Assembly: GCA_016931855.1 (NCBI GenBank)
Contig: JAFGDZ010000078.1
Coordinates: 1 to 35,250 of the forward strand
DNA: 35,250 bases
Direction: 5' to 3'
Source of the DNA: Bacteroidales bacterium
GTDB lineage: Bacteria > Bacteroidota > Bacteroidia > Bacteroidales > Tenuifilaceae
The notes under the pieces are model-generated. The model was not told the origin of the DNA, did not search any database, and saw only the letters and a program-made list of their open reading frames with translations. The first letter of the stretch is position 1; every line of letters begins with the position of its first letter. A program made the position numbers and the translations under genes. Below, piece after piece: positions 24,668-34,032 of this stretch.

Positions 24668-25993
24668 ATGACCATGAAAAAGAAGAACAACCTACTTAAA
24701 TACTTACTAGCAGCAGTTGTACTGCTAATCGTTTTGGCAATTGTAGGCAAAAAGGCTGGTTGGTTTGGCAAGCCAGAGATGATAAAGGTTTCCGTTGAAA
24801 AACCTGAGAAAAGAACCATTACCGAGAGCATTTCGGCAAACGGCAAGGTACAACCAGAGATTGAGGTAAAAATTAGCCCAGAGGTATCGGGCGAGATAAT
24901 ATCGCTACCCATTAAGGAGGGCGATTACGTAGAAAAAGGCCAGCTTTTGGTTAAAATTAAACCCGACACGTACATCTCGTTCAAGGAAAGGGCCATAGCC
25001 TCTGTAAACTCATCAAAAGCACGGTTAGCACAGGCTCAAGCCCAAATGGAGCAGAACACACTCGCCTTTAACCGCAGCAAGCAGCTTTTTGAGCAAAAGG
25101 CCATATCGGAATCGGAGTACGAGAACGTACAAACCACCCTTAACGTTTCCAAGGCCGATGTAAAAGCAGCTCTTTTTAATGTAGAGAGCGCCGAAGCATC
25201 GCTCCGCGAAGCCGAGGAAAACCTTAGCAAAACAACCATATACGCTCCCATGAGCGGAACCATATCTAAGCTAAACGTTGAGCTTGGCGAACGCGTGGTT
25301 GGTACTGCCCAAATGGCTGGAACCGAACTGCTGCGCGTAGCTAACCTAAGCAGAATGGAAACCCGTGTTGATGTAAACGAGAACGACATTGTGCGCGTTA
25401 AGCTAAGCGACACAGCCCTTATTGAGATTGATGCTTACGTGGATCAGAAGTTCAAGGGCATTGTTACCCAAATAGCCAACTCGGCCAACCTTCAGGGAGT
25501 ATCGGCCGACCAAGTAACCAGCTTCGAGGTACGCATACTACTGCTTGAGGAATCGTACAAGCACCTTATTTCCAACCGCAACAAGAATCCATTTAGGCCA
25601 GGAATGTCAACTACCGTTGAGATTTTAACCGAAACCAGAAGCAACGTTCTTACGGTTCCTATACAGGCCGTTACAACTCGATCCGACTCAGCATCAACCA
25701 ACACAAAAGGATTTGAGGAAGTTGCCGACAAACCTGTTGAGCTAGACAAAGAGAATATTGCCCCAACCAAAACAATCCTTAACGAGATGGTGTTTATTGC
25801 TAGTGGCGATACCGCAAAAATGGTTCAGGTTAAAACGGGCATCCAGAACAATGCGTATATCGAGATAATATCGGGACTAACAGGCGACGAGGAGGTTATT
25901 GTTGCTCCATACAGCGCCATATCGCGTAAGCTACAAAACGGCAAGCTTATTCAGAAAACCAAGAAAGAGGAACTATTTAAGGAAAACAAGTAA
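24668..25993 (+). CDS. MacA/HlyD-like periplasmic adaptor
   Basis: This protein has 441 residues with an N-terminal membrane anchor (about 10-27, LLKYLLAAVVLLIVLAIVG). The first lipoyl half is EVKISPEVSGEIISLPIKEGDYVEKGQLLVKI (about 55-86), followed by a long coiled-coil hairpin (about 95-190), the second lipoyl half (TTIYAPMSGTISKLNVELGERV, about 192-213), a beta-barrel and a membrane-proximal domain. The uncleaved anchor and long hairpin resemble adaptors of MacB-type ABC exporters. It starts at ATGACCATG; the second ATG (24674) is possible. The next gene is tsaB, so the pump partner must lie elsewhere. Confidence 0.9.
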   Translation: MTMKKKNNLLKYLLAAVVLLIVLAIVGKKAGWFGKPEMIKVSVEKPEKRTITESISANGKVQPEIEVKISPEVSGEIISLPIKEGDYVEKGQLLVKIKPDTYISFKERAIASVNSSKARLAQAQAQMEQNTLAFNRSKQLFEQKAISESEYENVQTTLNVSKADVKAALFNVESAEASLREAEENLSKTTIYAPMSGTISKLNVELGERVVGTAQMAGTELLRVANLSRMETRVDVNENDIVRVKLSDTALIEIDAYVDQKFKGIVTQIANSANLQGVSADQVTSFEVRILLLEESYKHLISNRNKNPFRPGMSTTVEILTETRSNVLTVPIQAVTTRSDSASTNTKGFEEVADKPVELDKENIAPTKTILNEMVFIASGDTAKMVQVKTGIQNNAYIEIISGLTGDEEVIVAPYSAISRKLQNGKLIQKTKKEELFKENK

Positions 25994-26001
25994 TTAGCAT
26001 A

Positions 26002-26727
26002 ATGGCAACCATTTTACTTATTGAGTCTGGAGGGAACGTATGCTCTGTGGCCTTAGCCCGCAACAATGAGCTCATTGGAATTAGAGAGGAGAACGACCCA
26101 AAAAGTCATGCCACTAGGCTTACTGTTTTTATACAAGAGCTACTTAACGAGCAGGGCCTAACTGCAACAGAGCTAAGCGCCGTTGCAGTAGGGCGTGGCC
26201 CTGGCTCATACACAGGTTTACGCATTGGAGTTTCTGCTGCAAAGGGCATTTGCTACGCAGCAGGAATTCCTTTAATTGCCATTGACAGCCTACAAGCCCT
26301 AGCAAGCGGCATTACCAACTTTACAACGCACGCCAAAAGCACTACCAACCAAAAGCCACTGCTACTCTGCCCCATGATTGATGCCCGCAGAATGGAAGTT
26401 TACTCTGCTCTTTACGACGTAGAGCTAAACAAAAAAGCAGCTGTAGAGGCGCTTATTATTGACTCAAATTCCTTTAAGGAAACGCTAGAGAACAGTACCA
26501 TATTATTTTTTGGTAGCGGAGCCGATAAGTGCAAAAAGGTTATAGTAAGCCCACAAGCCCGGTTTATTGAGGCAATTGAGCCTTCGGCACGGTTTATGAT
26601 ACCTTTGGCATTTAAAGCGCTAAACAATGAAGACTTTGAAAACATTGCTTACTTTGAGCCGTACTACCTTAAAGACTTTGTTGCCATCAAGGCCAAAAAC
26701 AAAGTACTTAGGCATGCAAGTGAATAA
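26002..26727 (+). CDS. tsaB: tRNA threonylcarbamoyladenosine biosynthesis protein TsaB
   Basis: TsaB is the ASKHA-fold partner that dimerises with TsaD and, with TsaE, places the t6A37 modification on ANN-decoding tRNAs. Signatures are ILLIESGGNVCSVALARNNELIG at the N-terminus and VAVGRGPGSYTGLRIGVSAAKGICYA (about residues 61-86). Length (241 aa) is normal. It begins 8 bases after the adaptor stop and overlaps the next gene by 14 bases, which suggests translational coupling within the operon. Confidence 0.94.
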   Translation: MATILLIESGGNVCSVALARNNELIGIREENDPKSHATRLTVFIQELLNEQGLTATELSAVAVGRGPGSYTGLRIGVSAAKGICYAAGIPLIAIDSLQALASGITNFTTHAKSTTNQKPLLLCPMIDARRMEVYSALYDVELNKKAAVEALIIDSNSFKETLENSTILFFGSGADKCKKVIVSPQARFIEAIEPSARFMIPLAFKALNNEDFENIAYFEPYYLKDFVAIKAKNKVLRHASE

Positions 26728-27526
26728 CAAGCTATCCACAACGCTTTTACGAGGACTGCTAGTTGCAACAGCTCTTACTGTTTCGTTGCAAGTTACAACG
26801 GCACAGCAAAAGCAAGCGTTTAAGCCTGGGGAAAAGCTTAAGTACACCATTTACTACGGATTTATTAAGGGTGGCGTTGCCGTTCTTGAGGTTCGCGACG
26901 GTGTTTACGAGGATAAAAAAGTAAACCACTTTTACCTAAATGGCAAAACGGTTGGCTTAGCCAGCAGCCTATACGACGTAAACGATACTTACCAAAGCTT
27001 TACCAACCCCAAAACCGACTACCCCTACAAGGCCATTAGGGATATTCAAGAGAATCGGTATAAGAAATACAACATTCAAACCTTTGACCACTGGTCCCGT
27101 CCCGACTCATCCATAGTTTACAGCTCCGCAACAGGCGAAGTTGTTGTACCAAAAGGATGTCAGGATATCCTATCATCGTTCTACTACCTACGTAACTGGC
27201 ATCTGTGGAAATCCCTTAAAAAGGATGAAATTATTGTTGTAGATACCTATTTTACCGACGAAACCTACCCACTAGCCGTTAGGTATAAGGGCAAAGAGAA
27301 GATTAAAACCAAACTAGGAGAGATAGAATGCCTAAAGTTTATGCCCGTTGTAATTACTGGCAGGGTGTTCAAGAGCAAGGACGACATGACCATTTGGTTC
27401 TCCAACGATGCCAACTTTGTGCCCATAAGAATAAAGTTCGACATTTTTGTAGGTTCGGTTTACTGCGATTTATACGAGTACTCGGGACTAACGCACGACT
27501 TTTCATCATTAAAGAAAAAAAAATAA
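26714..27526 (+). CDS. DUF3108 family exported protein
   Basis: The ATG at 26714 gives MQVNNKLSTTLLRGLLVATA and a signal peptide ending near TTAQQ, then a beta-rich domain of about 235 residues beginning FKPGEKLKYTIYYGFIKGGVAVLEV, which is the DUF3108 start. An upstream in-frame ATG at 26627 would overlap tsaB by 100 bases and bury the signal, so it was not used. DUF3108 proteins are periplasmic or outer-membrane-associated and of unknown function. It ends in a run of lysines. It is translationally coupled to tsaB by a 14-base overlap. Confidence 0.87.
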   Translation: MQVNNKLSTTLLRGLLVATALTVSLQVTTAQQKQAFKPGEKLKYTIYYGFIKGGVAVLEVRDGVYEDKKVNHFYLNGKTVGLASSLYDVNDTYQSFTNPKTDYPYKAIRDIQENRYKKYNIQTFDHWSRPDSSIVYSSATGEVVVPKGCQDILSSFYYLRNWHLWKSLKKDEIIVVDTYFTDETYPLAVRYKGKEKIKTKLGEIECLKFMPVVITGRVFKSKDDMTIWFSNDANFVPIRIKFDIFVGSVYCDLYEYSGLTHDFSSLKKKK

Positions 27527-27624
27527 TCCCACAGCCAACCTAGCCTGAGCCCATAAACTTGGATTATTAACGCTCAATACACTAAATACTAATCACTATA
27601 CACCCGTTTTTTGTATCGTTTTTC

Positions 27625-27632
27625 TATTTTTG
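27625..27632 (+). promoter_or_regulatory. -7 box candidate for efp
   Basis: TATTTTTG matches TAnnTTTG exactly and lies 30 bases before the efp ATG. No TTG is found at the normal -33 distance, so the promoter is only half supported. Confidence 0.45.
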
Positions 27633-27661
27633 CAAAAAATATTTGAATCTAAATCCACACT

Positions 27662-28228
27662 ATGGCTACTACAGCAGATTTTAGAAACGGCATGTGCCTC
27701 GAGTTCAACGGCAAGCTATATACCATTGTTCAATTCCAACACGTTAAACCAGGCAAAGGCGGTGCATTTGTTCGCACCAAGATGAGAAACCTTGAAACAG
27801 GGAAAATCCTTGAAAACACCTTTACCGCTGGAGTAAAAATTAACCAAGTTAGAATTGAAAGAAGACCTTACCAATTCCTTTACAAGGACGATTTAGGCTA
27901 CCATTTTATGCACCAGGAGACCTATGAGCAAATTAGCCTAAACGAAGCGTTGGTTGACAATGCCGATCTTCTAAAAGAAGGACAAAACGTAGAAATGGTT
28001 GTTCATGCCGAAGAGGAGAACGTGCTATCGTGCGAACTTCCTCCATTTGTTGAGATGGAGATTACCTATACCGAACCCGGTTTAAAGGGCGACACCGCTT
28101 CATCAACCGCACTAAAACAGGCTACCGTTGAAACCGGTGCTACCATAAACGTTCCTCTTTTTGTTAACACTGGCGACAGAATTAAAATAGACACCAGAAA
28201 CCGGGAGTACTCTGAGCGCGTTAAGTAA
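27662..28228 (+). CDS. efp: translation elongation factor P
   Basis: EF-P relieves ribosome stalling at polyproline stretches. The 188 residues show the normal three-domain layout: KOW-like domain I (to about 65), OB domain II, and the C-terminal domain with the EF-P signature [24 protein letters not shown]. The tip loop KPGKGGAF carries Lys32, at the place that is post-translationally modified in some bacteria. No modification gene (epmA, epmB, ymfI or earP) is found in this window. It is a single gene with its own promoter candidate and terminator. Confidence 0.97.
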   Translation: MATTADFRNGMCLEFNGKLYTIVQFQHVKPGKGGAFVRTKMRNLETGKILENTFTAGVKINQVRIERRPYQFLYKDDLGYHFMHQETYEQISLNEALVDNADLLKEGQNVEMVVHAEEENVLSCELPPFVEMEITYTEPGLKGDTASSTALKQATVETGATINVPLFVNTGDRIKIDTRNREYSERVK

Positions 28229-28281
28229 TCCTAAATAACCAACTTTTCCACGGGAAATTTATGGTTTCGCCAAATTGTATT

Positions 28282-28333
28282 GCCTTTGGATAAACTATGT
28301 GCTAAATTGCTAGTTTATTCAAAGGCTTTTTTT
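28282..28333 (+). terminator. efp terminator, abutting the next gene
   Basis: GCCTTTGGATAAACT (28282-28296) pairs with AGTTTATTCAAAGGC (28312-28326), with one G-T wobble, and is followed by seven T's (28327-28333). The next gene's ATG is only 12 bases beyond the T run. Confidence 0.85.
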
Positions 28334-28345
28334 AGAACTTAGTAT

Positions 28346-29584
28346 ATGGCATCAATATCCTCATCGGTTAAAAGACTAAAGTTGAGCACATTTAAGCTCA
28401 ACACCCTTCTTAACATGGCGCAAGCCATAAACGAGGACTTTAAAATTGACAGCCTACTTGAGCGGTTCCGTACAATCCTTAACGATGACCTTAGCATTGA
28501 CAGGGTTCTTTTTTACAAGAAGGAAGAGGAGTGGGAGCTGCTGCTTAAAACCAATTGCCCCGACTATATTGTTGAGAGCATTAATGTTGACACGGATTTA
28601 GCTGGCATTGATGATATTACATTTATTAGCACCTCGCAAAACCCCATTTTACAAGAGCTAGATATTGTTATTCCCATTATACAGAACAACGCCCCATTAG
28701 CATACATCCTGATTGGCGACACCAACGAGCTCTCAAAAGGCGTTAGTTCAACTATTAAGCACCTTAACTTTGTGCAAACGCTCTCCATTATCATTTTTGT
28801 GGCCATAGAGAACGTTAGGCTATTCTACAAGAGCCTACAGCAGGAAACCATGAAAAAGGAGCTAGAGCTGGCCTCTAGGATGCAAAACATGCTAATACCC
28901 GGCCCTGAGACTTTCCCTCAAAACAAGCACATAAAAATAGCCTCATACTACCATCCGCACTACGAGGTTGGAGGCGACTACTACGATATTATACCTTTAG
29001 GAAAAGACGAGGTTGGGTTTTGCATTGCAGATGTTTCGGGCAAAGGGATATCGGCAGCCCTGCTAATGTCTAACTTCCAAGCCAACCTTAGAGCGCTTTT
29101 TAGCCGAAAAATAAAGCTTCAGAAGCTTGTTGAGAAGCTTAACGAGCGGGTTATGTCCACCGCCAAGGGAGAAAAGTTTATCACCATTTTTATTGGCCGG
29201 TACAACTACGAGAAACACGTTTTGGAGTACGTAAACGCGGGGCACAATCCGCCCATTATGTTCAACACAAAAACCAAAGAGCTAACACAGCTCAAAAGTG
29301 GATGCGTTGGACTTGGTATGCTGGATGAAATCCCATTTATGAACATAGGGAACATTCAGGTGCAAGACCCATCAAAGCTTATTTGCTATACCGACGGATT
29401 AGTTGAGTACCTTAACGAGGATAAAATAGAGTACGGCACAAAGATTATTGAGGAGAATATCGCCAAAAATCTCTCTATTGAAAAAAACATTGAGAGTATA
29501 ATTGAGACCCAGACTAACAGTAGCAACGGAAGTTCAAAGGTGATATTCGACGATATCTCTATTATAGGATTTGAGTTTAGGTAG
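28346..29584 (+). CDS. PP2C-type (SpoIIE/RsbU-like) serine phosphatase with N-terminal sensor
   Basis: This protein has 412 residues. Residues about 15-160 form a GAF-like sensor (LLNMAQAINEDFKIDSLLERF at its start). A linker helix ELASRMQNMLIP leads to the SpoIIE/PP2C domain. Metal-binding acidic residues are visible: GGDYYD (Asp211), ADVSGKGISAALL (Asp229) and YTDG (Asp350). Such phosphatases usually dephosphorylate an anti-anti-sigma (STAS) factor in partner-switching regulation. No STAS or RsbW-like gene is in the window. A second ATG at residue 24 (28415) is possible. A terminator sits just upstream. Confidence 0.9.
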   Translation: MASISSSVKRLKLSTFKLNTLLNMAQAINEDFKIDSLLERFRTILNDDLSIDRVLFYKKEEEWELLLKTNCPDYIVESINVDTDLAGIDDITFISTSQNPILQELDIVIPIIQNNAPLAYILIGDTNELSKGVSSTIKHLNFVQTLSIIIFVAIENVRLFYKSLQQETMKKELELASRMQNMLIPGPETFPQNKHIKIASYYHPHYEVGGDYYDIIPLGKDEVGFCIADVSGKGISAALLMSNFQANLRALFSRKIKLQKLVEKLNERVMSTAKGEKFITIFIGRYNYEKHVLEYVNAGHNPPIMFNTKTKELTQLKSGCVGLGMLDEIPFMNIGNIQVQDPSKLICYTDGLVEYLNEDKIEYGTKIIEENIAKNLSIEKNIESIIETQTNSSNGSSKVIFDDISIIGFEFR

Positions 29585-29633
29585 TAGCAAACCGCCCCTA
29601 CTCCACGCTAACGAGATTTACACATCGGCTCCA

Positions 29634-31064
29634 CTAAACCCGCTCTTCCTTAAGGCCATGCGAGAGCGCAAGAACTATTGCAATGTAAGCCCAAAAAGGA
29701 GCCGCAATTTTATCCACATCAAGAAAGTTATTTAGGAAACCGTGAACCACATAGGTAATTAGCCCCAGCATTGCGGCTAAAAGATACACCCTATCCCGTT
29801 TGTTAGGGATTCGCCTAATGGCATTAAAGCCAGCAATAAAGGTAAACACCAGAATAAGAACATACCCCAATACAGAGGGCAACCCCGACTCCGAAAGTAA
29901 GCCTAAGTACTCGCTATGCGCATTTCCAAGCGTTCCAAAGTTTGTACTAATAATGGTTTTTTGGTACGAGCGCTGAAATGGAGCGTAAAGAAACATGTAT
30001 GTCCCTGGCCCCCAGCCAACGAATGGGCGCTCCTCAAACATACGTATTGCTGCGTTCCACCTATTAATGCGCTCCATGTTGGACGCATCGGTTGATATGT
30101 TTACCATGGAAACTAGGTGCTCCTTTAAGTCGCCGCTGGACTCTGTGGTGTTTTTCTCCAAGCCATTTAGGATGGGCTCTCGCACCACAAGGAACAGCAG
30201 AACTGCAGCAAGAAAAAGGTAAGCAACGGTTTTAAAGCGCATACGAAGCAAGTAGATAACCCAAACACCACCCGCAAAAATAAGGCTTAACCAAGCAGCC
30301 CTAGAGTATGAAAAAACCATTGCCGCTAGTAACAAAAGAAGCAATGCGCCCCAAACAATTCTTTTAAGTACCCCGTTGCTGGTAAACAGTAACGCAGCAA
30401 CAGCAGGTATCCCAAAGGCCAGCGCAGCACCATACGATGTATGATCTATAAAAAAAGGAGCACAAGCTCCATGCGCCGCGCGCTGGTTTAGCAACCCTTT
30501 TCCAGCATGGTTTACCAGCGTAATGATAGCCACAGCAACAACACCCAATCCAAACAGCAGAAAGAAGCGCCTCACATTTTTTGGGTTACCCCTAAACAAG
30601 CTATAACCAAAGTAAAAAAACACCACAACAAACCAGGTTCGGGATAGGAGATACTTTGCCGATACCACTGGCATCTCACTTGGAATAACAGCAATGGCAA
30701 TCCAACCTAACAGAAAAAGGATGGAGTAAAAAACAGGCTCCACAAGTAGTCGCCTTTCAAACTGCCGCTTAAAAAGCGTATTTACCATAACCAGCAGCAT
30801 TAAGGCAAAAATTACGGGTTCCGTGGGAACCCAAAAATCGAAGGATAAACCAGGAATAATTCTACGTAGAGGTACGGAAAGGGGAATAACAAGAACCAGT
30901 GCCCAGAAAACGGTGTTAGGAGCAAAAAGGAGCATTACCCCAACCAAAAGAACAAAGGGCAACCCAACTAAACTATAAATGCCTTTAGACACAAAAAAGG
31001 CATTAGCTACAATAAACAGCATTGCAGCTAACAGCACCCAAATATCGTTACGAAGCTTTGGCAA
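29634..31064 (-). CDS. O-antigen ligase/polymerase family membrane protein (Wzy/WaaL type)
   Basis: This protein of 476 residues has about eleven membrane helices. The O-antigen ligase pattern is visible: SYSRAAW (252-258, with conserved Arg255), a large periplasmic loop (about 295-390) with ERINRWNAAIRMFEERPFVGWGPGTY, and AHSEYLGLLSESGLP with His383 and Glu385. Such proteins join or polymerise glycan chains from undecaprenyl carriers in the periplasm. The start is TTG, supported by a full AGGAGG six bases upstream inside the end of the Wzz gene. Ligase and polymerase cannot be told apart from sequence alone. Confidence 0.88.
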   Translation of the reverse strand: MPKLRNDIWVLLAAMLFIVANAFFVSKGIYSLVGLPFVLLVGVMLLFAPNTVFWALVLVIPLSVPLRRIIPGLSFDFWVPTEPVIFALMLLVMVNTLFKRQFERRLLVEPVFYSILFLLGWIAIAVIPSEMPVVSAKYLLSRTWFVVVFFYFGYSLFRGNPKNVRRFFLLFGLGVVAVAIITLVNHAGKGLLNQRAAHGACAPFFIDHTSYGAALAFGIPAVAALLFTSNGVLKRIVWGALLLLLLAAMVFSYSRAAWLSLIFAGGVWVIYLLRMRFKTVAYLFLAAVLLFLVVREPILNGLEKNTTESSGDLKEHLVSMVNISTDASNMERINRWNAAIRMFEERPFVGWGPGTYMFLYAPFQRSYQKTIISTNFGTLGNAHSEYLGLLSESGLPSVLGYVLILVFTFIAGFNAIRRIPNKRDRVYLLAAMLGLITYVVHGFLNNFLDVDKIAAPFWAYIAIVLALSHGLKEERV

Positions 31065-31076
31065 GGATTACCTCCT
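31065..31076 (-). promoter_or_regulatory. Shine-Dalgarno site deciding a TTG start
   Basis: On the minus strand AGGAGG (31076-31071) precedes TTG (31064) by six bases. It is formed by the last two Arg codons of the Wzz-like gene, just before its TAA. A canonical site is unusual in Bacteroidota and suggests coupled translation of the two genes. Confidence 0.7.
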
Positions 31077-32075
31077 AAGGCTTTTTCGAATAAACTCGGC
31101 AACAATAAGAAGAAACACCAAAAAGAAGAACGAAGCTACCGTTGACACAACAATAACAATGGACTTTTTAGGGTACGACTTTTTATCGGGAGCAGAGGCC
31201 CAGTCAACAACAAACTGTGCGGGAATTAATTTTGAAGCCTCAAGTCTTAACACCTTCAAATTCTCACGAAGTTCGGTTAAGTGCAGCGCCATGCGCTCAA
31301 TTTCCTCATTCAAGCGAATGTACCTACTTCCGTAAGGAGCAATATCGGCTAACCGCTTGGCAATAGCCTCGGCACCCGAACGGTTGCCACTAACAAGAGC
31401 CTCGGCGTAAGCTTTATGGTACCTATCGGTTTGTCCCTCAAAGTTTATAACACCCTTTTTCATCACTACAGTAAGGGAATCCTCAAGCAATTTCATCTCA
31501 TCAAGGCCAACCTGATACTGCAGCTCCAGCGCCTCCAGCGCTTTAGATGTTACCTGCGCTTTTACCTCGCGCATTAGGCTATCGGCAACAGCAACAATGG
31601 TATTGGCAATGGCAGCCGACGACTGGGGAGAAAAATCTTCAACCTCAACTTTAACACTTTGGTACTGTGTTGGCCTAAAAGATACCACATCGCCATAAAT
31701 TCCATAAACCTTAGTTCTGGCATACCTTTCGTTAGGATCGACACCCCAATTCTCCATCAACCGGTGCTTCCTAATTATAATATCGCGAAGGGTTTCCGAT
31801 GAGAGCACCTGCAGTAGCTGCTCGGCCTCCTCGTCCTCGCCAAAAACAGTTAGACCCTCTTGCAGCGTAGTTGAGAATACGTCTTTTGACTGCTGATTAG
31901 CCCTTGCTGGATAAACCACAGCCGTTGCCTTAAATCGCTCTGGAATTAAAAACGAAACAGCCATAGACACAACAAATGCCACGGCTGTTACAATAAACAT
32001 AAGCTTACGTTTCTCCCACAAAAAGTTAATAATATGGGTAGAATTTATACTAAACTCCTTTTGAGATGATTCCAT
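31068..32075 (-). CDS. Wzz-type polysaccharide chain-length determinant
   Basis: This is a polysaccharide co-polymerase of 335 residues in the inner membrane. It has an N-terminal helix (about 26-44), a large periplasmic part beginning PERFKATAVVYPA (typical of Wzz), helical coiled-coil stretches (about 175-215 and 245-285), and a second helix near 306-328 preceded by a Pro-containing segment (KKSYPKKSIVIVV). There is no tyrosine kinase domain. It controls chain length together with the polymerase/ligase 3 bases downstream. It starts 32 bases after the tyrS stop and may be co-transcribed with tyrS. Confidence 0.9.
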   Translation of the reverse strand: MESSQKEFSINSTHIINFLWEKRKLMFIVTAVAFVVSMAVSFLIPERFKATAVVYPARANQQSKDVFSTTLQEGLTVFGEDEEAEQLLQVLSSETLRDIIIRKHRLMENWGVDPNERYARTKVYGIYGDVVSFRPTQYQSVKVEVEDFSPQSSAAIANTIVAVADSLMREVKAQVTSKALEALELQYQVGLDEMKLLEDSLTVVMKKGVINFEGQTDRYHKAYAEALVSGNRSGAEAIAKRLADIAPYGSRYIRLNEEIERMALHLTELRENLKVLRLEASKLIPAQFVVDWASAPDKKSYPKKSIVIVVSTVASFFFLVFLLIVAEFIRKSLRR

Positions 32076-32107
32076 ATCTTCAGATTAAAACACTACAACG
32101 TAAAAAG

Positions 32108-33403
32108 CTAGACTATGCGTATAAGGTTGTAGCTCTTTTTCCCCTTTTGAACCACAAGAAACTTGTTGTTGATAAGCATCTCAGTAGTAACCACCATTTC
32201 GGAATCCTCAACCTTTTCGCGGTTCATGCTTACTCCACCGCCTTTAACCAAGCGCCTTAGCTCACCCTTTGATGGGAAAACCTGAGCCAGTTCAGCACAA
32301 AGCGCAGAGAACGAAACGCCCTCGGCTAAAGCCGATGCTGCCACATCAAACGAGGGAACGCCCTCAAAAACAGAAAGGAATGTATCCTCGTCAATCTTCC
32401 TTAACGATTCGGCTGTTGCGTTACCAAAAAGAATGGCCGAAGCCTCAACGGCAACCTCATAGTCCTGCTGCGAGTGAACCATAACGGTAAGCTGCCTTGC
32501 AAGTTCCTTTTGAAGCTTACGCAGATGTGGCTCTTTTGAGTGCTCCTCAATTAGCCCTTCAATTTCTTGGCGGTTAAGAAGCGTAAATATCTTTATGTAA
32601 CGCGCAGCATCCTCGTCGGAAGTATTAAGCCAGAACTGGTAGAATTTGTATGGCGAGGTTAGCTTAGAATCGAGCCACACGTTACCCTGCTCTGTTTTGC
32701 CAAACTTGGTTCCATCGGCCTTGGTAATTAGTGGGCAGGTTAATGCAAACGCTTCGCCCCCAACCTTACGACGAATAAGCTCGGTACCGGTTGTAATGTT
32801 TCCCCACTGGTCGGATCCACCCATTTGTAGGCGGCAGCCATAGTTCTCATATAGGTAAAGAAAATCGGTTCCCTGAACCAGCTGGTATGAGAACTCAGTA
32901 AACGATAATCCGGCACCACCTGCTTCTGGATTAAGACGCTTCTTAACAGAGTCCTTAGCCATCATGTAGTTCACGGTGATATGCTTACCAATGTCTCGAA
33001 TAAAGCCAAGGAAGGAGAACTCCTTCATCCAGTCGTAGTTATTCACAAGAATAGCCGCATTCTGTTCCTTCTCATCAAAGGTTAAGAACTTAGCAACCTG
33101 GTTCTTTATGCACTCCTGATTGTGTCGTAGCGTAGGCTCATCGAGCAGGTTACGCTCCTGCGATTTTCCCGAAGGGTCGCCAATCATACCCGTTGCACCA
33201 CCAACAAGTACAATGGGCTTATGGCCGCATCGCTGAAAATGCTTAAGCATCATTACAGAAACAAGGTGGCCTATATGTAAAGAATCTGCCGTTGGGTCTA
33301 TGCCAACATAAGCAGCGGTAAGCTCTTTTGATAGTTGCTCTTCGGTTCCAGGCATAATGTCGTGGATCATACCACGCCAACGTAACTCTTCAACAAAATT
33401 CAT
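32108..33403 (-). CDS. tyrS: tyrosyl-tRNA synthetase
   Basis: This class I synthetase has 431 residues, the usual length. Visible are [17 protein letters not shown] with the HIGH motif at residues 43-46, [19 protein letters not shown] (tyrosine site), and the KMSKS-like KFGKT starting at residue 233. The last 70 residues form an S4 RNA-binding domain ([18 protein letters not shown]). It charges tRNA-Tyr in the cytosol. It probably heads an operon with the Wzz and ligase genes. No T-box is present; the leader is about 55 bases. Confidence 0.97.
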   Translation of the reverse strand: MNFVEELRWRGMIHDIMPGTEEQLSKELTAAYVGIDPTADSLHIGHLVSVMMLKHFQRCGHKPIVLVGGATGMIGDPSGKSQERNLLDEPTLRHNQECIKNQVAKFLTFDEKEQNAAILVNNYDWMKEFSFLGFIRDIGKHITVNYMMAKDSVKKRLNPEAGGAGLSFTEFSYQLVQGTDFLYLYENYGCRLQMGGSDQWGNITTGTELIRRKVGGEAFALTCPLITKADGTKFGKTEQGNVWLDSKLTSPYKFYQFWLNTSDEDAARYIKIFTLLNRQEIEGLIEEHSKEPHLRKLQKELARQLTVMVHSQQDYEVAVEASAILFGNATAESLRKIDEDTFLSVFEGVPSFDVAASALAEGVSFSALCAELAQVFPSKGELRRLVKGGGVSMNREKVEDSEMVVTTEMLINNKFLVVQKGKKSYNLIRIV

Positions 33404-33463
33404 ATTAGTAATAAGTTAATTGTAGTCTAAAAGCAAAGCAGCGTATGTAAAAAATAACGGCTG

Positions 33464-33471
33464 CAAAGATA
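33464..33471 (-). promoter_or_regulatory. -7 box candidate for tyrS
   Basis: On the minus strand TATCTTTG matches TAnnTTTG exactly. CTG (a one-base variant of TTG) lies 19 bases upstream, inside the 94-base gap between the CvpA-like gene and tyrS. Confidence 0.5.
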
Positions 33472-33497
33472 GCTCTATGTGAGGAAAAAACAGCGGG

Positions 33498-34025
33498 TTA
33501 CTCTTTGTTAGGAGTAAAGGTTTCCTTTATAGTGCTCTGTATCTCGTCAAAGTTGAGATAGGGGAACACTGCTGGAGCTAATTTGGATACGGGGGAATAG
33601 AAAATGGATTTCTCCGAAATATCATCGGGAATAACATTAACCTTAGTATCGGCTTTATTAACGATAACAAGGAGTACACTTAGTATAAAGGCCGTTTTTA
33701 GCACACCAAAGGCAACGCCCAGCAAACTGTTGGCGACACCCAGAAATGCCATATTAAAAACACCCTCAACCAGCAAGCCCAAAAAGTGAACAGCAATAAC
33801 AATAAGTGTAAACGTTATTGCAAAGGCAATAAGGGGTAGATACTCTGTTGTTAAACTGAACTGCTCTCGCAGAAAAGTTGCCGTAACATCAGAGAAGTGG
33901 ATTGCTCCCCATATTCCTAAAAGTAAACCTGCAAGCGAGGCAAACTGAGCCACAAAACCCTTTTTGTAACCCATAAAGCCGCTAAAAATAAATACGGCGG
34001 CAAAAACAATGTCAATAACACCCAT
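33498..34025 (-). CDS. CvpA family membrane protein
   Basis: This protein has 175 residues with four hydrophobic segments (about 5-22, 28-44, 65-88 and 103-122), the CvpA layout. The first segment is followed by the typical GYKKGFVAQFASLAGLLLG. The rest is a soluble tail. CvpA homologues are linked to colicin V production in E. coli and to envelope integrity in some bacteria; the biochemical function is unclear. It lies between polyprenyl synthase and tyrS on the same strand. Confidence 0.88.
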   Translation of the reverse strand: MGVIDIVFAAVFIFSGFMGYKKGFVAQFASLAGLLLGIWGAIHFSDVTATFLREQFSLTTEYLPLIAFAITFTLIVIAVHFLGLLVEGVFNMAFLGVANSLLGVAFGVLKTAFILSVLLVIVNKADTKVNVIPDDISEKSIFYSPVSKLAPAVFPYLNFDEIQSTIKETFTPNKE

Positions 34026-34032
34026 GTGACTA

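Noticed and set aside
23280-25993. complete MacAB-TolC exporter
   Set aside because: Only the TolC and adaptor parts are present; the next gene is tsaB, with no ABC permease in the window.
26627-26713. 29-residue N-terminal extension of the DUF3108 protein
   Set aside because: It lies inside tsaB in another frame and would bury the signal peptide; the ATG at 26714 fits better.
33404-33497. possible T-box riboswitch before tyrS
   Set aside because: The 94-base gap is too short and has no specifier or antiterminator structure; T-boxes are also not expected in this phylum.
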